Shown piece by piece: positions 53,676 to 64,000 of a stretch of DNA of 64,000 nucleotides (positions are counted from its first letter, which is position 1; every line of letters begins with the position of its first letter). Location of the stretch: positions 620,001 to 684,000 of the forward strand of contig NC_079233.1 of NCBI RefSeq assembly GCF_028502605.1, in the 5' to 3' direction. Origin of the DNA: Trichoderma breve (taxonomy: Eukaryota > Ascomycota > Sordariomycetes > Hypocreales > Hypocreaceae). Made by a program: the position numbers and the translations under genes. Under the pieces are notes generated by a model. The model did not search any database. It saw only the letters and a program-made list of their open reading frames with translations, and was not told the DNA's origin.

Positions 53676-55560
53676 TTAGTTGAGGAAATCTATCAGAGTG
53701 CTCAGCATCTCGCCCATATCCTTGCTATCTTCTTCGGTGGTATCCAACTCGTTCAATTGCTCCTTGAGCGTCTTCTGGATCGACTTAAAGGTATCATCTG
53801 TCTCTGCCAACAGCCGCTTAATCTTCTGATTCGCGCCGCCATCCTCCGCAATGAGCCACGCCAAAATGACATCAACTAGCTGGAGGTTGAACAAGCCGGC
53901 GTCCATTTTCTTGGAGAGCAGCTGTATCTCGCGGTCCTCCTCCGCATCTCTAGAACGCGCTGATTCTTGCCGATGCTCTTCTTCAGCGGCTTTTATGCGC
54001 GTGGTATAATCTCTGTGTAGTTTTACTAATTTCGCAGTCTTTTCATACTCCTTCTCAACGAACTTTGCCAGCAAGCGTATTCGCTCGGGAGAATCGGCAG
54101 GCAGGAAGCGCAGCATGGAAGAGAATATAGAGAGCAAGGGCCCAATGAGACGCTGATCGTGGCTCTTGTTAAACATGGTAAACGTCGTTTTCAGGCCGCC
54201 CGCCTCGACAATCCGCTGGCATATTTCGGCGCTGGTGGTGCCACCTGTCGCGTGGTCTAGTAGGCGTAATGAGGGGTGCTTTGCCACTTTGCTCTCTTTG
54301 ATTAAGATAAGACAGAGCTCAGTTCCTTCGGCCTCGAGGAATTTGACTCTCCCTGCGGGCGTATCGACGAGACACGTCAAGCTCTCAAATAAATTCTCTA
54401 CAAATTCCTCTTCTGGGCCGCCCTTTTCTGGGTCGCGTCGGCGGTATGGAGCCACAAGCTGCAGCATGATGTCAATAATGTCTAAGCTGACGAGCTTCTC
54501 CCGGTTTTCGGGAGCTGCCTGTGAGAGAATGGCCAGCACCTCGGCGGCATATTGCTTGTTCTGAGTTACGGATGATTCGGTGCGCTGAATGCGCTGCAAC
54601 AGCCACTTTAGCAGGGCTTCCTCCTCGCACATTCGGGTCGCGACGGCCTTCTGAGAGCTGAGGTTCTCTAATACACTGAGAGAATGATATACGCCATTGC
54701 GATCCGACTCGTCGTCTTCGTTAAAGCGTGACAGGTTGGAGACTAGCAGACTCAAGAGGTCACTGTCTATCAACGCGCCGACCAAGGTGTCCCATTGCTC
54801 AGTCTCCGTCACGACATCGTCATCCGTGAGCTCCCCGATGATCTCAATCGCATCAATGGCAATGTCCGAGTTCTCGTGCGTCAGCAGACTGACTAAGCTT
54901 CCCGCGGTTCCCAGCTTCACAAACTCGCCATACAGCTCGGAGGATTCGGCCAAGAGCGAGAGGTTCTTAATTTCGGCGTCGAGGTCGGCCTCGCTGTCGA
55001 TGAATTTGTGCGGCTGGTCCTCGAACCGGGAGCGCAGCTCCGAGTTCTTGGTGATGAGCTTTTCGAGGTTGAGAGCCGTCCTTCTGAGCCAGGCGCTGTC
55101 AATCTTGTCCAAATCACCGCCCGCGTCGGCCTTGTCGACGAAATCGAGGATTTCTGATTCTTGCTTGGTGATACCGCCGCCAAAGAAGCGGCCCTCTTCG
55201 TCGTCGCCTACGTCGTCTTCTGGTGGCAACTCGGGTCCGAAATCGTCGTCATCGGCGGGATTCTCTGCATCATCTTCGACTTGGGCATGGCGATTGGTGG
55301 TTCTGTCGGTCAACTTGGTCGCTTTGTAGATTTCGTCTGATTGAAGAAATCACGGCTTGTTAGCATTGACTTGAGAGCTAGCTTACAGGTTTCATGTCAA
55401 CTTACTGGGGTCACGAATTGGCTGGTCGAGTTTCCGCTTGCCGAGGGAGCCAGATGCCTGGATAAGCAATCAGAATGCCTGTTTAATTGGTCCTTTGGGA
55501 GTACCCAGCGATTCCAGCAATCTTGTTTCATACCTTGAAAAGATCATCAACGTTCGCCAT
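53676..55560 (-). CDS. CTNNBL1: beta-catenin-like protein 1 (CTNNBL1 / NAP family)
   Basis: Three exons (55560-55534, 55457-55406, 55336-53676) give 579 residues. Exon 1 codes nine residues (MANVDDLFK) and exon 2 adds ASGSLGKRKLDQPI, a likely nuclear-localisation segment. An acidic region (DDAENPADDDDFGPELPPED) follows. Armadillo-type helical repeats then match CTNNBL1: FEDQPHKFIDSEADLD, ELYGEFVKLGTAGSLVSLL, KQYAAEVLAILSQAAPENRE, ENLFESLTCLV, and the terminal KKMDAGLFNLQLVDVILAWL. In animals it associates with the Prp19/CDC5L complex of the spliceosome, so a nuclear splicing role is expected. It is one of two splicing proteins in the window. Introns are 76 and 69 bp. Confidence 0.93.
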
Positions 55561-56651
55561 TCTGTTTTAAGCAACGTCGTTTCGTGTTTTTGTCTAACAG
55601 CCAAAAGTCAAGCTCACACTCGGCATAGCTCAGCTTGCTGCTTTTATCGTAGCCCTTGTCCTTCAATTACGGCAATTCTAGCAAACGATAAGCTTCTATG
55701 GGGGATTCCTCCTATAAGCGGGGCATTGCGACGTTAACGGGGTGCTAAGCCGAAACAAAGATGGCGCAGGCCCTGTTCAAACAGGTCGAGTGCATTGACC
55801 AATTGGGGAGCGGAAGAGCCTGGCATTTCCTACTTGGTACGAACAAGTACTAGTAACCACCCCAGCGGCCAGGGGTCGAAAAAGGGGACGAGACGTGATG
55901 GGTTAGGGGTCGGTTTTAAGGGCTCCATGTAGCGGCACTGGCCTGTCGTGATTGATTGCGAACCGGCCATCCACCATCCAGGGGGTTTTGGTTTTCCAGA
56001 CCTGGCAGCGGCGGGCCTGACAGCGGTAATACCACTAGCCGGGGAGCACAATCAAACGTTAGGTGCTGTACAGTAGCACGATACGGTACAGTTCAGTTTT
56101 GTACGAGGACGGTACAGGTACGGGCACGGTAACACCGCAGTTTGCAGGCCGCGGGTACCTCCGTTGGGCGGTGAGAGCGCAACTGCAACTCCAAAGTGGT
56201 CAGTGGGCGGTTCGCTGAGCACCGCACCGTACCGGGGCCCTGATCATCGCCAGGTACCGGTACTTGCGCCTATGCACTGAGCTGCCTTGCCGCAACTCAT
56301 CCCCACGATCCACAGCACAGGGAACCTCCAAATCCCCGATTTTCTTCGTCCCCGGAGCGACTTCTGGATAGGACAAAGCGGTCGTGGGAGTAGATCTGCG
56401 AGCCTCTCCTTCTCTGGCATCCTCCCGAGAGATCTGGCGATATACGATATACTAGTACTGATCAGCCTCGCCTCGCCGTGGACAAAGAGCGTTTCAACTC
56501 TGCCTGTGGTCATGGCCGTCTGCCAAACACGCGCGATAACCACATTGATCTCCATATCCAAGCCCGACCCACGTTGTACGAGTAAGATTGGCCGGAAGAG
56601 GCGACTATTGGCTGAGACGGGAGCCCGCACCAGTCCAGCAACTCGCAGAGC
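55561..56651. promoter_or_regulatory. divergent upstream region with a cluster of GTAC sites
   Basis: This lies between the CTNNBL1-type gene and the MIT-domain gene. Nine GTAC tetranucleotides fall within 56068-56263 (at 56068, 56086, 56101, 56112, 56118, 56155, 56229, 56254 and 56260), where about one is expected. Several sit in acggtacag or ggtaccgg contexts. No coding feature recognised. Confidence 0.5.
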
Positions 56652-59600
56652 ATGCAGCAATCGCACTCCTTTGGCTCCTTTGGCGACAGCATCATCACCG
56701 GCCTGGTAGACGCACCCAGCCGAGCAAATCTCTCTTCTAGACCACCGTCGTCGCCGCCGCCGCCGCCACCACTGCCGCCAATATCAATATCGCATAATCC
56801 TAATCTTACGAGCAACCCGCCATCGCGAGACCCTCCAGCTCCAGGCCTTGACAGCGTCACGCCAGTCCCACGCTCCGTCTTCTCGTCCGTCCGCCTGCCG
56901 CGAAGCTCGTCGCTGATCCATCCGTCGCACGTGTCGCAGTCGCCCACTCGTGCCACTCATACTGCTACTACCACTGCCGCTACCACTCATACTACCGCCG
57001 CTACTCATACGCTTCCTCCTGCTAGTATTGGCAACAATAGCGGCAATCCACTCCATCAGGCGCATCGCGACACCGTGCACCCCCCCGTTAGCCTCAAGCG
57101 GCCCTCAACTCCGTCGTCGCATCCCAGCAGGGGCACCACCACCGGAGCATCGCCGCAGCAAGGCTCCCGTTCCCGAAACCGCTGGTCAACTTCGTCCGTT
57201 TCGTCTTCTTCGAGTCGCACGTCCCCTTATGCCTCTCACCAGGCCTCTGGCTCTCATTCGCACTACCATTCCAACTCCAACTCGTCATATACCCGTCGCG
57301 CCAGTATCGAGGCTGTAGTGGGTGCTTCTCACGGTTCGTCCGCTCTTGCTGCCGCTCAGGCGCCGCACAACCTGCACCGAACCGATCGGAACCACTTCGC
57401 CTCGTCTGATCGCAGCGCAACTCCCACGCGAGCGTATCCAATGAGGTCGGAGTCGAGCATGTCCATGAGGCATTACGAGAGCAGCCACCTACGCTCCATG
57501 TCGCCCAATCCCTACGCAAATCCTGCTGTCACGACACAATCTACCGCCAGAATGCCCCACGAGCAAAACCACGATCCTTACGCCCCTCGGGGCCACTCGA
57601 GGGACCATTCGGGCAAAAGCAGCAGAGACATGGGCAAGCCCCGCGCTCAGAAAAATCCTTCTCAAAAGGCAATGCTTTCTCGAGCGCTGCAAAAGGCCAA
57701 CACGGCAGTGCAGCTCGACAATGCCCAAAATTTCGAAGGCGCTCGAGAAGCCTACTCTGAGGCATGTGACTTATTGCAGCAGGTGCTTGACCGAACGTCA
57801 GGGGATGAGGACAAGAGGAAGCTTGAAGCCATTGTAAGTGTCAAATCACAAGGAACAAGAATTCACGCCCTCTTTAGCTAACATTGAATGCACAGCGCCA
57901 AACATACACCAGCCGTATCGATGAACTGGATCAGATGGGCCCGTGGCAGGACGAGACTGTCAAGGCTCTGCCTGCTAGACCAGAGAGTGAAGACTACAGC
58001 GCGTCCATATACATGCACCAGGACTACGAGATGATGGAAGAGGCCCCCAGGATCGAGACGGCACGAATTGTTAGCTACATTGGGGGAGACAGTTCGCCCA
58101 TTTCAGGAGGAGCACCGCCACACCAATGGCAGCAAACCACGGGTTACGCAACAATGGATAGACTGCAGCCTTCTCAGCCCGGACTGTTGCAATCATCGTT
58201 TTCTCGGGCGCCCAGGCGGCTACGCTCTACTGAAGATCTTCGCGCACAGCACCAAGAGGGCCAATATGCGCCGCCCCCTCTATCGCCTCGCTCGAAATCG
58301 CCAGTCAAGACGAACAATGACGACATGTTTGCGGAGCTACCACCACACGAACCCTATCAGTATCAGCAGCACACTCAGCATCACGGCCATCAGCGACAAC
58401 CTAGCGATACCGTCCTATCTCCGTATGACCAGGAAGTTGTAGATGGAGTCCAGAGTTCATGGCTGGATCCAATCGATGAGTCGGGAGCATCAACAGCATC
58501 ATCTGTGCACTCACGCACCTCGTCGCTTGGCTACCGTCGACGCCACATCAGGGCTGCCAGTGGAAACACCGAGGCTGAGTTTGACACGGCTCTGGATGCT
58601 GCCATCGAAGCTGCCTACGACGACGGTTTCGAGCCCATGGGCCCCGTAGACTATGAACCCATAGACACCCACGAAGACGCCATGGCAAGCGTGCTACAAA
58701 AGGTGGAAAAGGCACGTGAAAGAGTGAGACAGACCGAGCAGGAAGCCTATGATGAGCTGGCGAATCTCCGACAAGCACAGCAGCAGAACCTCCAGCAGTT
58801 GCAGGAGGAGGACAAATATACTGCCGACGGGTTCTACGAGGATGATTCATCTGAAGAAGAAGAGAGGCTGCTGGATGAGATTACGCGCGACTTTGCAATC
58901 GAGGACTTTACAATGGAACAGCCGTATGGTACAACAGTGTCGGCAAAACAGCAGGAAGCGTGGAACGAGGACGAGACACAAGCGGACTTCATCTCAGGGG
59001 TCCGGTCCTTCTCTGCCTTGTCACAGAGACCACCTATTCCTAACACTACCAATGCCATACAGCCATCACCACCAGCAGTGCCGCCTCCAACATCGGCTTT
59101 GCCAAATTTACCGCCCCCGACTTCGGCATTGCCAGACTTACCACCAGCAGGCTCGGGTTCTCCATCAGGTGGAGTGCGGAATCGTCGACTCTCTGGACAG
59201 AATCCAAAGCAGCTCAAGATTGAGACCTCAAATCTAGGACAACCCCCAAGCAGGTCGATTTATGACGATGACGAAATATCCCCAAGCACTCAGGAGCCGC
59301 CTGCAGAGGTGCTGGCCCGAACAGACAGCGCTCAACCCGTCAGGCCGCCGATACCAGAAGGCTTTGCATCTGACTCAAAGATTCCTGCATCGCCAACCGC
59401 CAAGAGAAGGCTGCTAGAAGGAGAAGAAGCGCCTAGCGCCTCACCTTCCATCCACAGACTGCGGAAGAACTTTTCGTCGTCCAGTTTGAGAAGCATGAAG
59501 AGCAGAAACATGTCAGTGTCGCATCTTGACGACAGCTCCGACGTGTCTCCTGGCACTCCCAATCCTTATGGCAAGGCGCCTGCTGTGCCTGCACTGCCGA

Positions 59601-60647
59601 CACCTCTCATCACGTCTTTCAAAGAAAACATGGAGATGGGAGCCGGTGGTGCAGGATTGCATCTATTTGACGACAATTTCCACGTAGCAGCCACTCCCGG
59701 CCCTCAAAGCCCCATTGTTTCCGTGGACGTCCCCTTGCCTCTGGAATCCTGTCCAAACGACTTCATGCTGCGCCCTTTTTGGCTGATGCGATGCCTCTAC
59801 CAAACACTTGTGCACCCCAAGGGAGGATACGTCAGCACAAAGCTGTTTGTGCCGCGAGATGTTTGGCGGGTTAAGGGAGTCAAGATTAAGAATGTGGAAG
59901 ACAAGATTGCAAACTGCGACTTTTTGACTGCGGCTCTCCTAAAGCTGGCCAAAGTTGACACTTTTGATGCAGACGCCGTGTTGGAAGAAATGCAAGCCCT
60001 CGAGGGCGTTTTAGAGCAGGTACAGTCGACTCTAGCACGAAAGCTAGGGAGCGAAGTAGGCGTCCAAGGCTCCGGCCTTTTATTCAAAGATGCCTCTCTC
60101 GCGGATGGAGATAATGGGTCAAATGTGCCACGATCAGGCAGCGTGTCTGGTAAAGCCTCTGCATTCTCATGGCGAAGGCTTCGACCAAAGACATCGGGTG
60201 TTGGGTTGGGAGGATCATACAGCAACCGGAATGCCAGTGCTGAAGTCAAGGAGGTGACAACACTGGCGTCTATTCCCATGACACCGAAACCGGCAAGTCG
60301 ACCGGCCAAGCGAGATGTAAGCCAAGCTCAGTTCATCGGCCCTAATGCTAGCTATATGGGCTCGCTTGCGCGCTTGTTTGACGCTGCCCAGGCAGTTGGT
60401 AAGTGATATAGAGATAACCTATCTGGTATAGTTACAACGAACTAATGGAGATGGTGTAGATCAAATCGCGAGGCAAGTTGACGACCCCGGTCTACGACAT
60501 GCGGACAAGACCCAAGTCGGGTTGGAGCTTTGCACACGACACGCAGCCGAGTTTTTCGGCTTCTACATCTGCCGGTTTGTGCTGGCTGACCTCGGTCTTT
60601 TACTGGATAAATTCATCAAGAGAGGAAGCGAATGGGTTCTGGCCTAA
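56652..60647 (+). CDS. MIT-domain protein, large and mostly disordered
   Basis: Three exons (56652-57833, 57896-60398, 60460-60647) give 1290 residues. The first 330 residues are Ser/Pro/Thr/His-rich and disordered, with a PPSSPPPPPPLPP run. The MIT domain lies at about 340-410, including MLSRALQKANTAVQLDNAQN and FEGAREAYSEACDLLQQVL, and the first splice continues its third helix (RQTYTSRIDELD). A second disordered region carries a coiled coil (VEKARERVRQTEQEAYDELA). The C-terminal 230 residues are folded, with SCPNDFMLRPFWLMRCLYQT and a helical end (FFGFYICRFVLADLGLLLDK). MIT domains bind ESCRT-III tails, so an endosomal or division role is plausible. The specific orthologue is not recognised. 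Confidence 0.88.
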
Positions 60648-61253
60648 AGAGGAGAGGGGTTGCGAGAGAGAGTTGCTGTCTGTGTTTTATACAATATGAT
60701 ACCTAATGATTAAGAGACGGAAATAATTCACCGCTGAAACTTGGAATAATGTTCATAATGACGGAACGATTAGAAACAGAAACAGCAACGGCACGTTTAT
60801 ATGGGATATTCGGCAAAGTGGCAGATGAATGTCATGTTTGAGAATCTTGATACAAAGAAGAAGAGCAGGCGACTGTTTTTGATGGTTCAGTCATTGACGA
60901 TATAACCATTCTATGTATATATATTACTACATTTGCAGCGTTTTGTTGCGAAAGAGCGAGATAGAACGCACGTATACCTGAGCGAAGAAAAAGAAGCGAT
61001 CATAAAGGATAGCTTCATTACAGCCATACAATTACAGATCATGGTGTGATTCATAATGTGATTAGATGCTCTCAGTGTCGGTTTGTAGTTGAATAATATT
61101 TGACCAAGGAGGGGCAGTGGTCGCAAGGGCGGAAATAATCCGCCCACCTTTTGAGCACAGTTTTTGTCTACCCTAGCTTCCATTGACTCTTCCTCTAGCA
61201 ATCCAACCAGCGACATCGCAGAGTCGCCCAATGCAAGCTTCGTGGATGCCCAG
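60648..61253. other. intergenic, 0.6 kb
   Basis: 3' flank of the MIT-domain gene and promoter of GUF1. No feature recognised. Confidence 0.5.
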
Positions 61254-63522
61254 ATGAGCCTGGCTGGGAGAGCCGGACGAGCCTGGACTCGAGAATGGCT
61301 GCGGAATTCCAGCAGTCATGGTCTCAACCACAACGCATCTACATCTAGATGGTCTCTGCTTCTGCGCACGACAGCTCCGTGCCGGCATCGCAACTACGCC
61401 TCGCAGACGAAGCCGACGCCTGCGCAGCTCGAGGCGCGGATAGCCGCGATTCCCATTGAGCGGTACAGAAACTTTTGCATCGTGGCGCACATTGACCATG
61501 GCAAGAGCACGCTGAGCGACCGGCTGCTGGAGCTGACGGGCACCATCTCGGCCAGCGATGCGAATAAGCAGATTCTTGTAGGTGCCGCAGCAGAATCCAA
61601 TCAATTGCCGGAGAGAGGCTGTGAAACTGAATATTAGAATCCATCTTCAGGACAAACTCGACGTCGAACGCGAGCGAGGAATCACAGTGAAAGCACAGAC
61701 GTGCACCATGATATACAAGCACAATGGCGAAGATTACCTGCTGCATCTCGTCGACACGCCAGGCCACGTCGATTTCCGCGCCGAGGTCACCCGTTCATAC
61801 GCCAGCTGCGGCGGCGCTCTGCTGCTGATCGACGCCAGCCAGGGCATCCAGGCGCAGACGGTGTCCAACTTTCACCTGGCCTTTGCGCAGGATCTGGCGC
61901 TTGTCCCCGTCATCAACAAGATCGACATGCCGTCGGCCGATGTGCCCCGCGTTCTGGACCAGATGGAGACGAGCTTTGAGTTGGATCCTAAAAAGGCTGT
62001 GTTGGTGAGCGCAAAGACGGGTAAAGGCGTTGGTGCTCTTCTGCCGGCGGTGGTGGAGGGGATTCCGCACCCTGTTGGCGATGAGAATAAGCCGTTGAAG
62101 ATGCTCCTGGTTGATTCTTGGTACGACACTTTCAAGGGCGTGGTTCTGCTAGTGAGGCTGTTTGATGGATCTATCAAGACGGGAGACAATGTCGTGTCAC
62201 TGGGCACAGGCATGAAGTACACGGTTGGCCAGGTCGGTATTCAGTATCCCAATGCAATGCCGCAGACGGTACTTCGCGCAGGCCAGGTCGGTTATGTGTA
62301 CTTTAATCCGGGCATGAAACGGATTCAAGACGCCAAGCTGGGCGACACTTTCACCACGGTTGGGGACGAAGATATCGTCGAGCCTTGTCCAGGCTTTGAG
62401 GAGCCCAAGCCCATGGTGTTTGTTGCGGCGTTTCCTACGGACCAGAGTGACTACACTCGTCTCGCTGACAGCATCAACCAGCTTGTGCTCAATGATCGCA
62501 GTGTGACGCTGCAAAAGGACTTTTCCGAGGCTCTTGGATCGGGGTGGCGTCTTGGATTTTTGGGCAGTCTTCATTGCTCGGTATTCCAAGATCGGTTGAG
62601 ACAGGAGCATGGCAAGAGCATTATAATCACGGAACCTACCGTGCCTACCAAGATTGTGTATGCCGACGAGTCAGAGGAGGTTGTGCAGAACCCAGCCTTG
62701 TTTCCAGATTCGAGCGATCACCGGATTAGAGCTGCCACATTATACGAGCCGTAAGTTTCACAAAGTCGAAGATGTAGAGTATGACGACTGACTGTCTTGG
62801 TAGCTATGTGAAAGCGACAATCACGGTTCCTGAAGAGTACCTCGGCCGCGTCATTGAGCTTTGCGAGGGCAATCGCGGAGAGCAAAAGAGCCTAGAGTTT
62901 TTCCACACCGACCAGGTTATTCTCTCATACGACATTCCCGCCTCACAGTTGGTCGATGATTTGTTTGGAAAACTCAAAGGCGTCTCGTAAGTTTCCAGCT
63001 ATGTGGCTACTTTTATTGTGGATTAGACCTAATCCCCTGTGTAGAAAAGGTTATGCGACTCTTGATTACGAGGACGCAGGGTGGCGCCAGAGCAAATTGG
63101 TGAAGCTCCAGCTACTTGTTAATCGACAGCCCGTCGACGCCATTTGCCGAGTGATACATTCGACGCAGGTTGACCGCCTGGGACGCCAATGGGTCACTAA
63201 GTTCAAAGAGCATGTCGATCGACAAATGTTCGGTTAGTGTTTCAAAGCCCCCCCTTCTCTTGTACTATTCACCCAGATGTTACTTTTGCTAACCTTAATT
63301 TGTTATCTAGAGGTCGTTATTCAAGCCGTTGTGGGCAACAAGGTTATTGCTCGAGAAACCATCAAACCTTTCCGAAAAGACGTCCTCGCAAAGCTCCACG
63401 CGAGTGATATTACTAGACGCAGAAAACTGCTAGAGAAGCAGAAGGAGGGAAGAAAGAGATTGAGGGCAGTGGGCAACGTGGTGATTGATCAATCAGCATT
63501 CCAGAGCTTCTTGTCAAAATAG
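61254..63522 (+). CDS. GUF1: mitochondrial translation GTPase Guf1 (LepA/EF4)
   Basis: Five exons (61254-61577, 61651-62750, 62804-62986, 63045-63232, 63311-63522) close in frame to 668 residues. The N terminus is basic with few acidic residues, a mitochondrial presequence ([18 protein letters not shown]). The GTPase domain shows G1 [10 protein letters not shown]2 RGIT, G3 DTPGH, G4 NKID and G5 SAK. Domain II, the elongation-factor domain V-like module and the LepA-specific C-terminal domain ([31 protein letters not shown]) follow. Bacterial LepA and Guf1 bind ribosomes and aid translation under stress, here in the mitochondrial matrix. The ATG at 61254 is the first in frame; upstream codons in frame contain no ATG. 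Introns are 73, 53, 58 and 78 bp. Confidence 0.96.
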
Positions 63523-63707
63523 AGTCACCACAGAAAAAGAGGCTATTTGTATTATAGAGTACATCGACATGTATGTATTTTCTCAAAGTTTATATGTATA
63601 TAACTGTATAGGTATATAACATCTATCTCATCATCTACTTACAATGGACATGTGTATCGCTCTGACGCTGAGGGAAATCACTAATAGTCTATCCAACGCC
63701 ATCTTGC

Positions 63708-64000
63708 TCAATTCTTGTCCTCAATGATCTCCTCTTCCGTCACATCCTCCGGTACCTCACTACCCAACTCAGCCCTCTTATTCCACGACCACCCCATCCC
63801 CCCCTCCAGCGTAGACTCGTCAATCTTCAACTCCAGCTTCTCATCCAAAGTAAAAATGCGGTAATCCGCATTATAATACCACCACCCAGACACACCTGAC
63901 CTCAGAAACGCCGAGTGCGAAAACACAAAGATCAAGTCTTCGGGTCTCTTGCTCAATTTCTCGAGACAGCGGCGACCACGACGTAAGACTGCCGTTCGGG
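63708..64000 (-). CDS. histidine-phosphatase (phosphoglycerate-mutase-like) family protein, 3' part only
   Basis: The stop is at 63708-63710 and the frame stays open to the right edge of the window, so the 5' part is missing. The visible 97 residues contain RRCLEKLSKRPEDLIFVFSH, where the last His matches the second catalytic His of the phosphoglycerate-mutase-like superfamily (usually VxHxxFL). Next comes SAFLRSGVSGWWYYNADYRI, close to the FNADYRIFDF segment of fungal members, and an acidic tail. The first RHGQ-type motif would lie outside the window. Substrate cannot be inferred. It is convergent with GUF1, with 185 bp between stops. Confidence 0.8.
   Translation of the reverse strand, partial: RTAVLRRGRRCLEKLSKRPEDLIFVFSHSAFLRSGVSGWWYYNADYRIFTLDEKLELKIDESTLEGGMGWSWNKRAELGSEVPEDVTEEEIIEDKN

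Noticed and set aside
58749..59237. 162-codon ORF in another frame within the MIT-domain gene
   Set aside because: Overlaps the long exon 2 in a shifted frame with Gln/His-rich shadow composition.
1..64000. CRISPR arrays, operons, integrases or insertion sequences
   Set aside because: None seen; spliceosomal introns and gene families show this is eukaryotic nuclear DNA. No transposase, reverse transcriptase or LTR-type element could be recognised by eye.

Overview
This window is nuclear DNA of a filamentous ascomycete. The genes carry many short introns (about 50-85 bp) with GT..AG ends and CTAAC/CTGAC-type branch sites, intergenic regions of 0.4-3 kb, a tRNA with an intron next to the anticodon, and families typical of Pezizomycotina (SomA/Flo8-like LisH regulator, Ste2-type pheromone receptor, PNP-NACHT-ankyrin NLR, secreted tannase-fold esterase). 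The overall character suggests a Sordariomycete, most likely Hypocreales (Trichoderma or a relative). That placement is inference from gene content and not from a search.

Layout: 0-5 kb holds a seven-knuckle CCHC protein (GIS2/CNBP type) and an unrecognised two-helix membrane protein. 6.9-9.3 kb has a head-to-head pair, the U5 snRNP WD40 subunit and the TRAPP subunit Bet3. 11-16.3 kb has the SomA-like regulator behind a long ATG-free leader, convergent with a secreted GH16 glucanase. 18-25 kb has an unrecognised acidic protein, tRNA-Val(AAC), a Tom6-like protein, an unknown large gene interrupted by one in-frame TAG, and the Ste2 receptor. Indoleamine 2,3-dioxygenase follows at 26.9-28.4 kb.

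From about 28.4 to 41.7 kb the window looks accessory. It is less GC-rich and more repetitive. It contains a 1542-residue PNP-NACHT-ankyrin NLR, a divergently transcribed secreted tannase/feruloyl-esterase-family gene, a diverged ~200 bp direct repeat flanking that esterase, three further small repeat pairs, an orphan acidic 138-residue protein and one doubtful membrane ORF.

From 41.7 kb to the end the window is dense core genome: an OPT oligopeptide transporter, ESCRT-I Vps23, RPB2, PET117 and VMA10 (head to head), a CTNNBL1-type splicing factor, a MIT-domain protein, mitochondrial GUF1, and the 3' part of a histidine-phosphatase-family gene cut by the window edge.

The most notable structural theme is extreme exon size: three conserved genes (GIS2, BET3, VMA10) need internal exons of 12, 9 and 9 nt to restore their conserved proteins, and VMA10 also starts with an exon whose only coding bases are the ATG. 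Exon coordinates were worked out by hand from splice signals and reading-frame arithmetic; all multi-exon models below close in frame.
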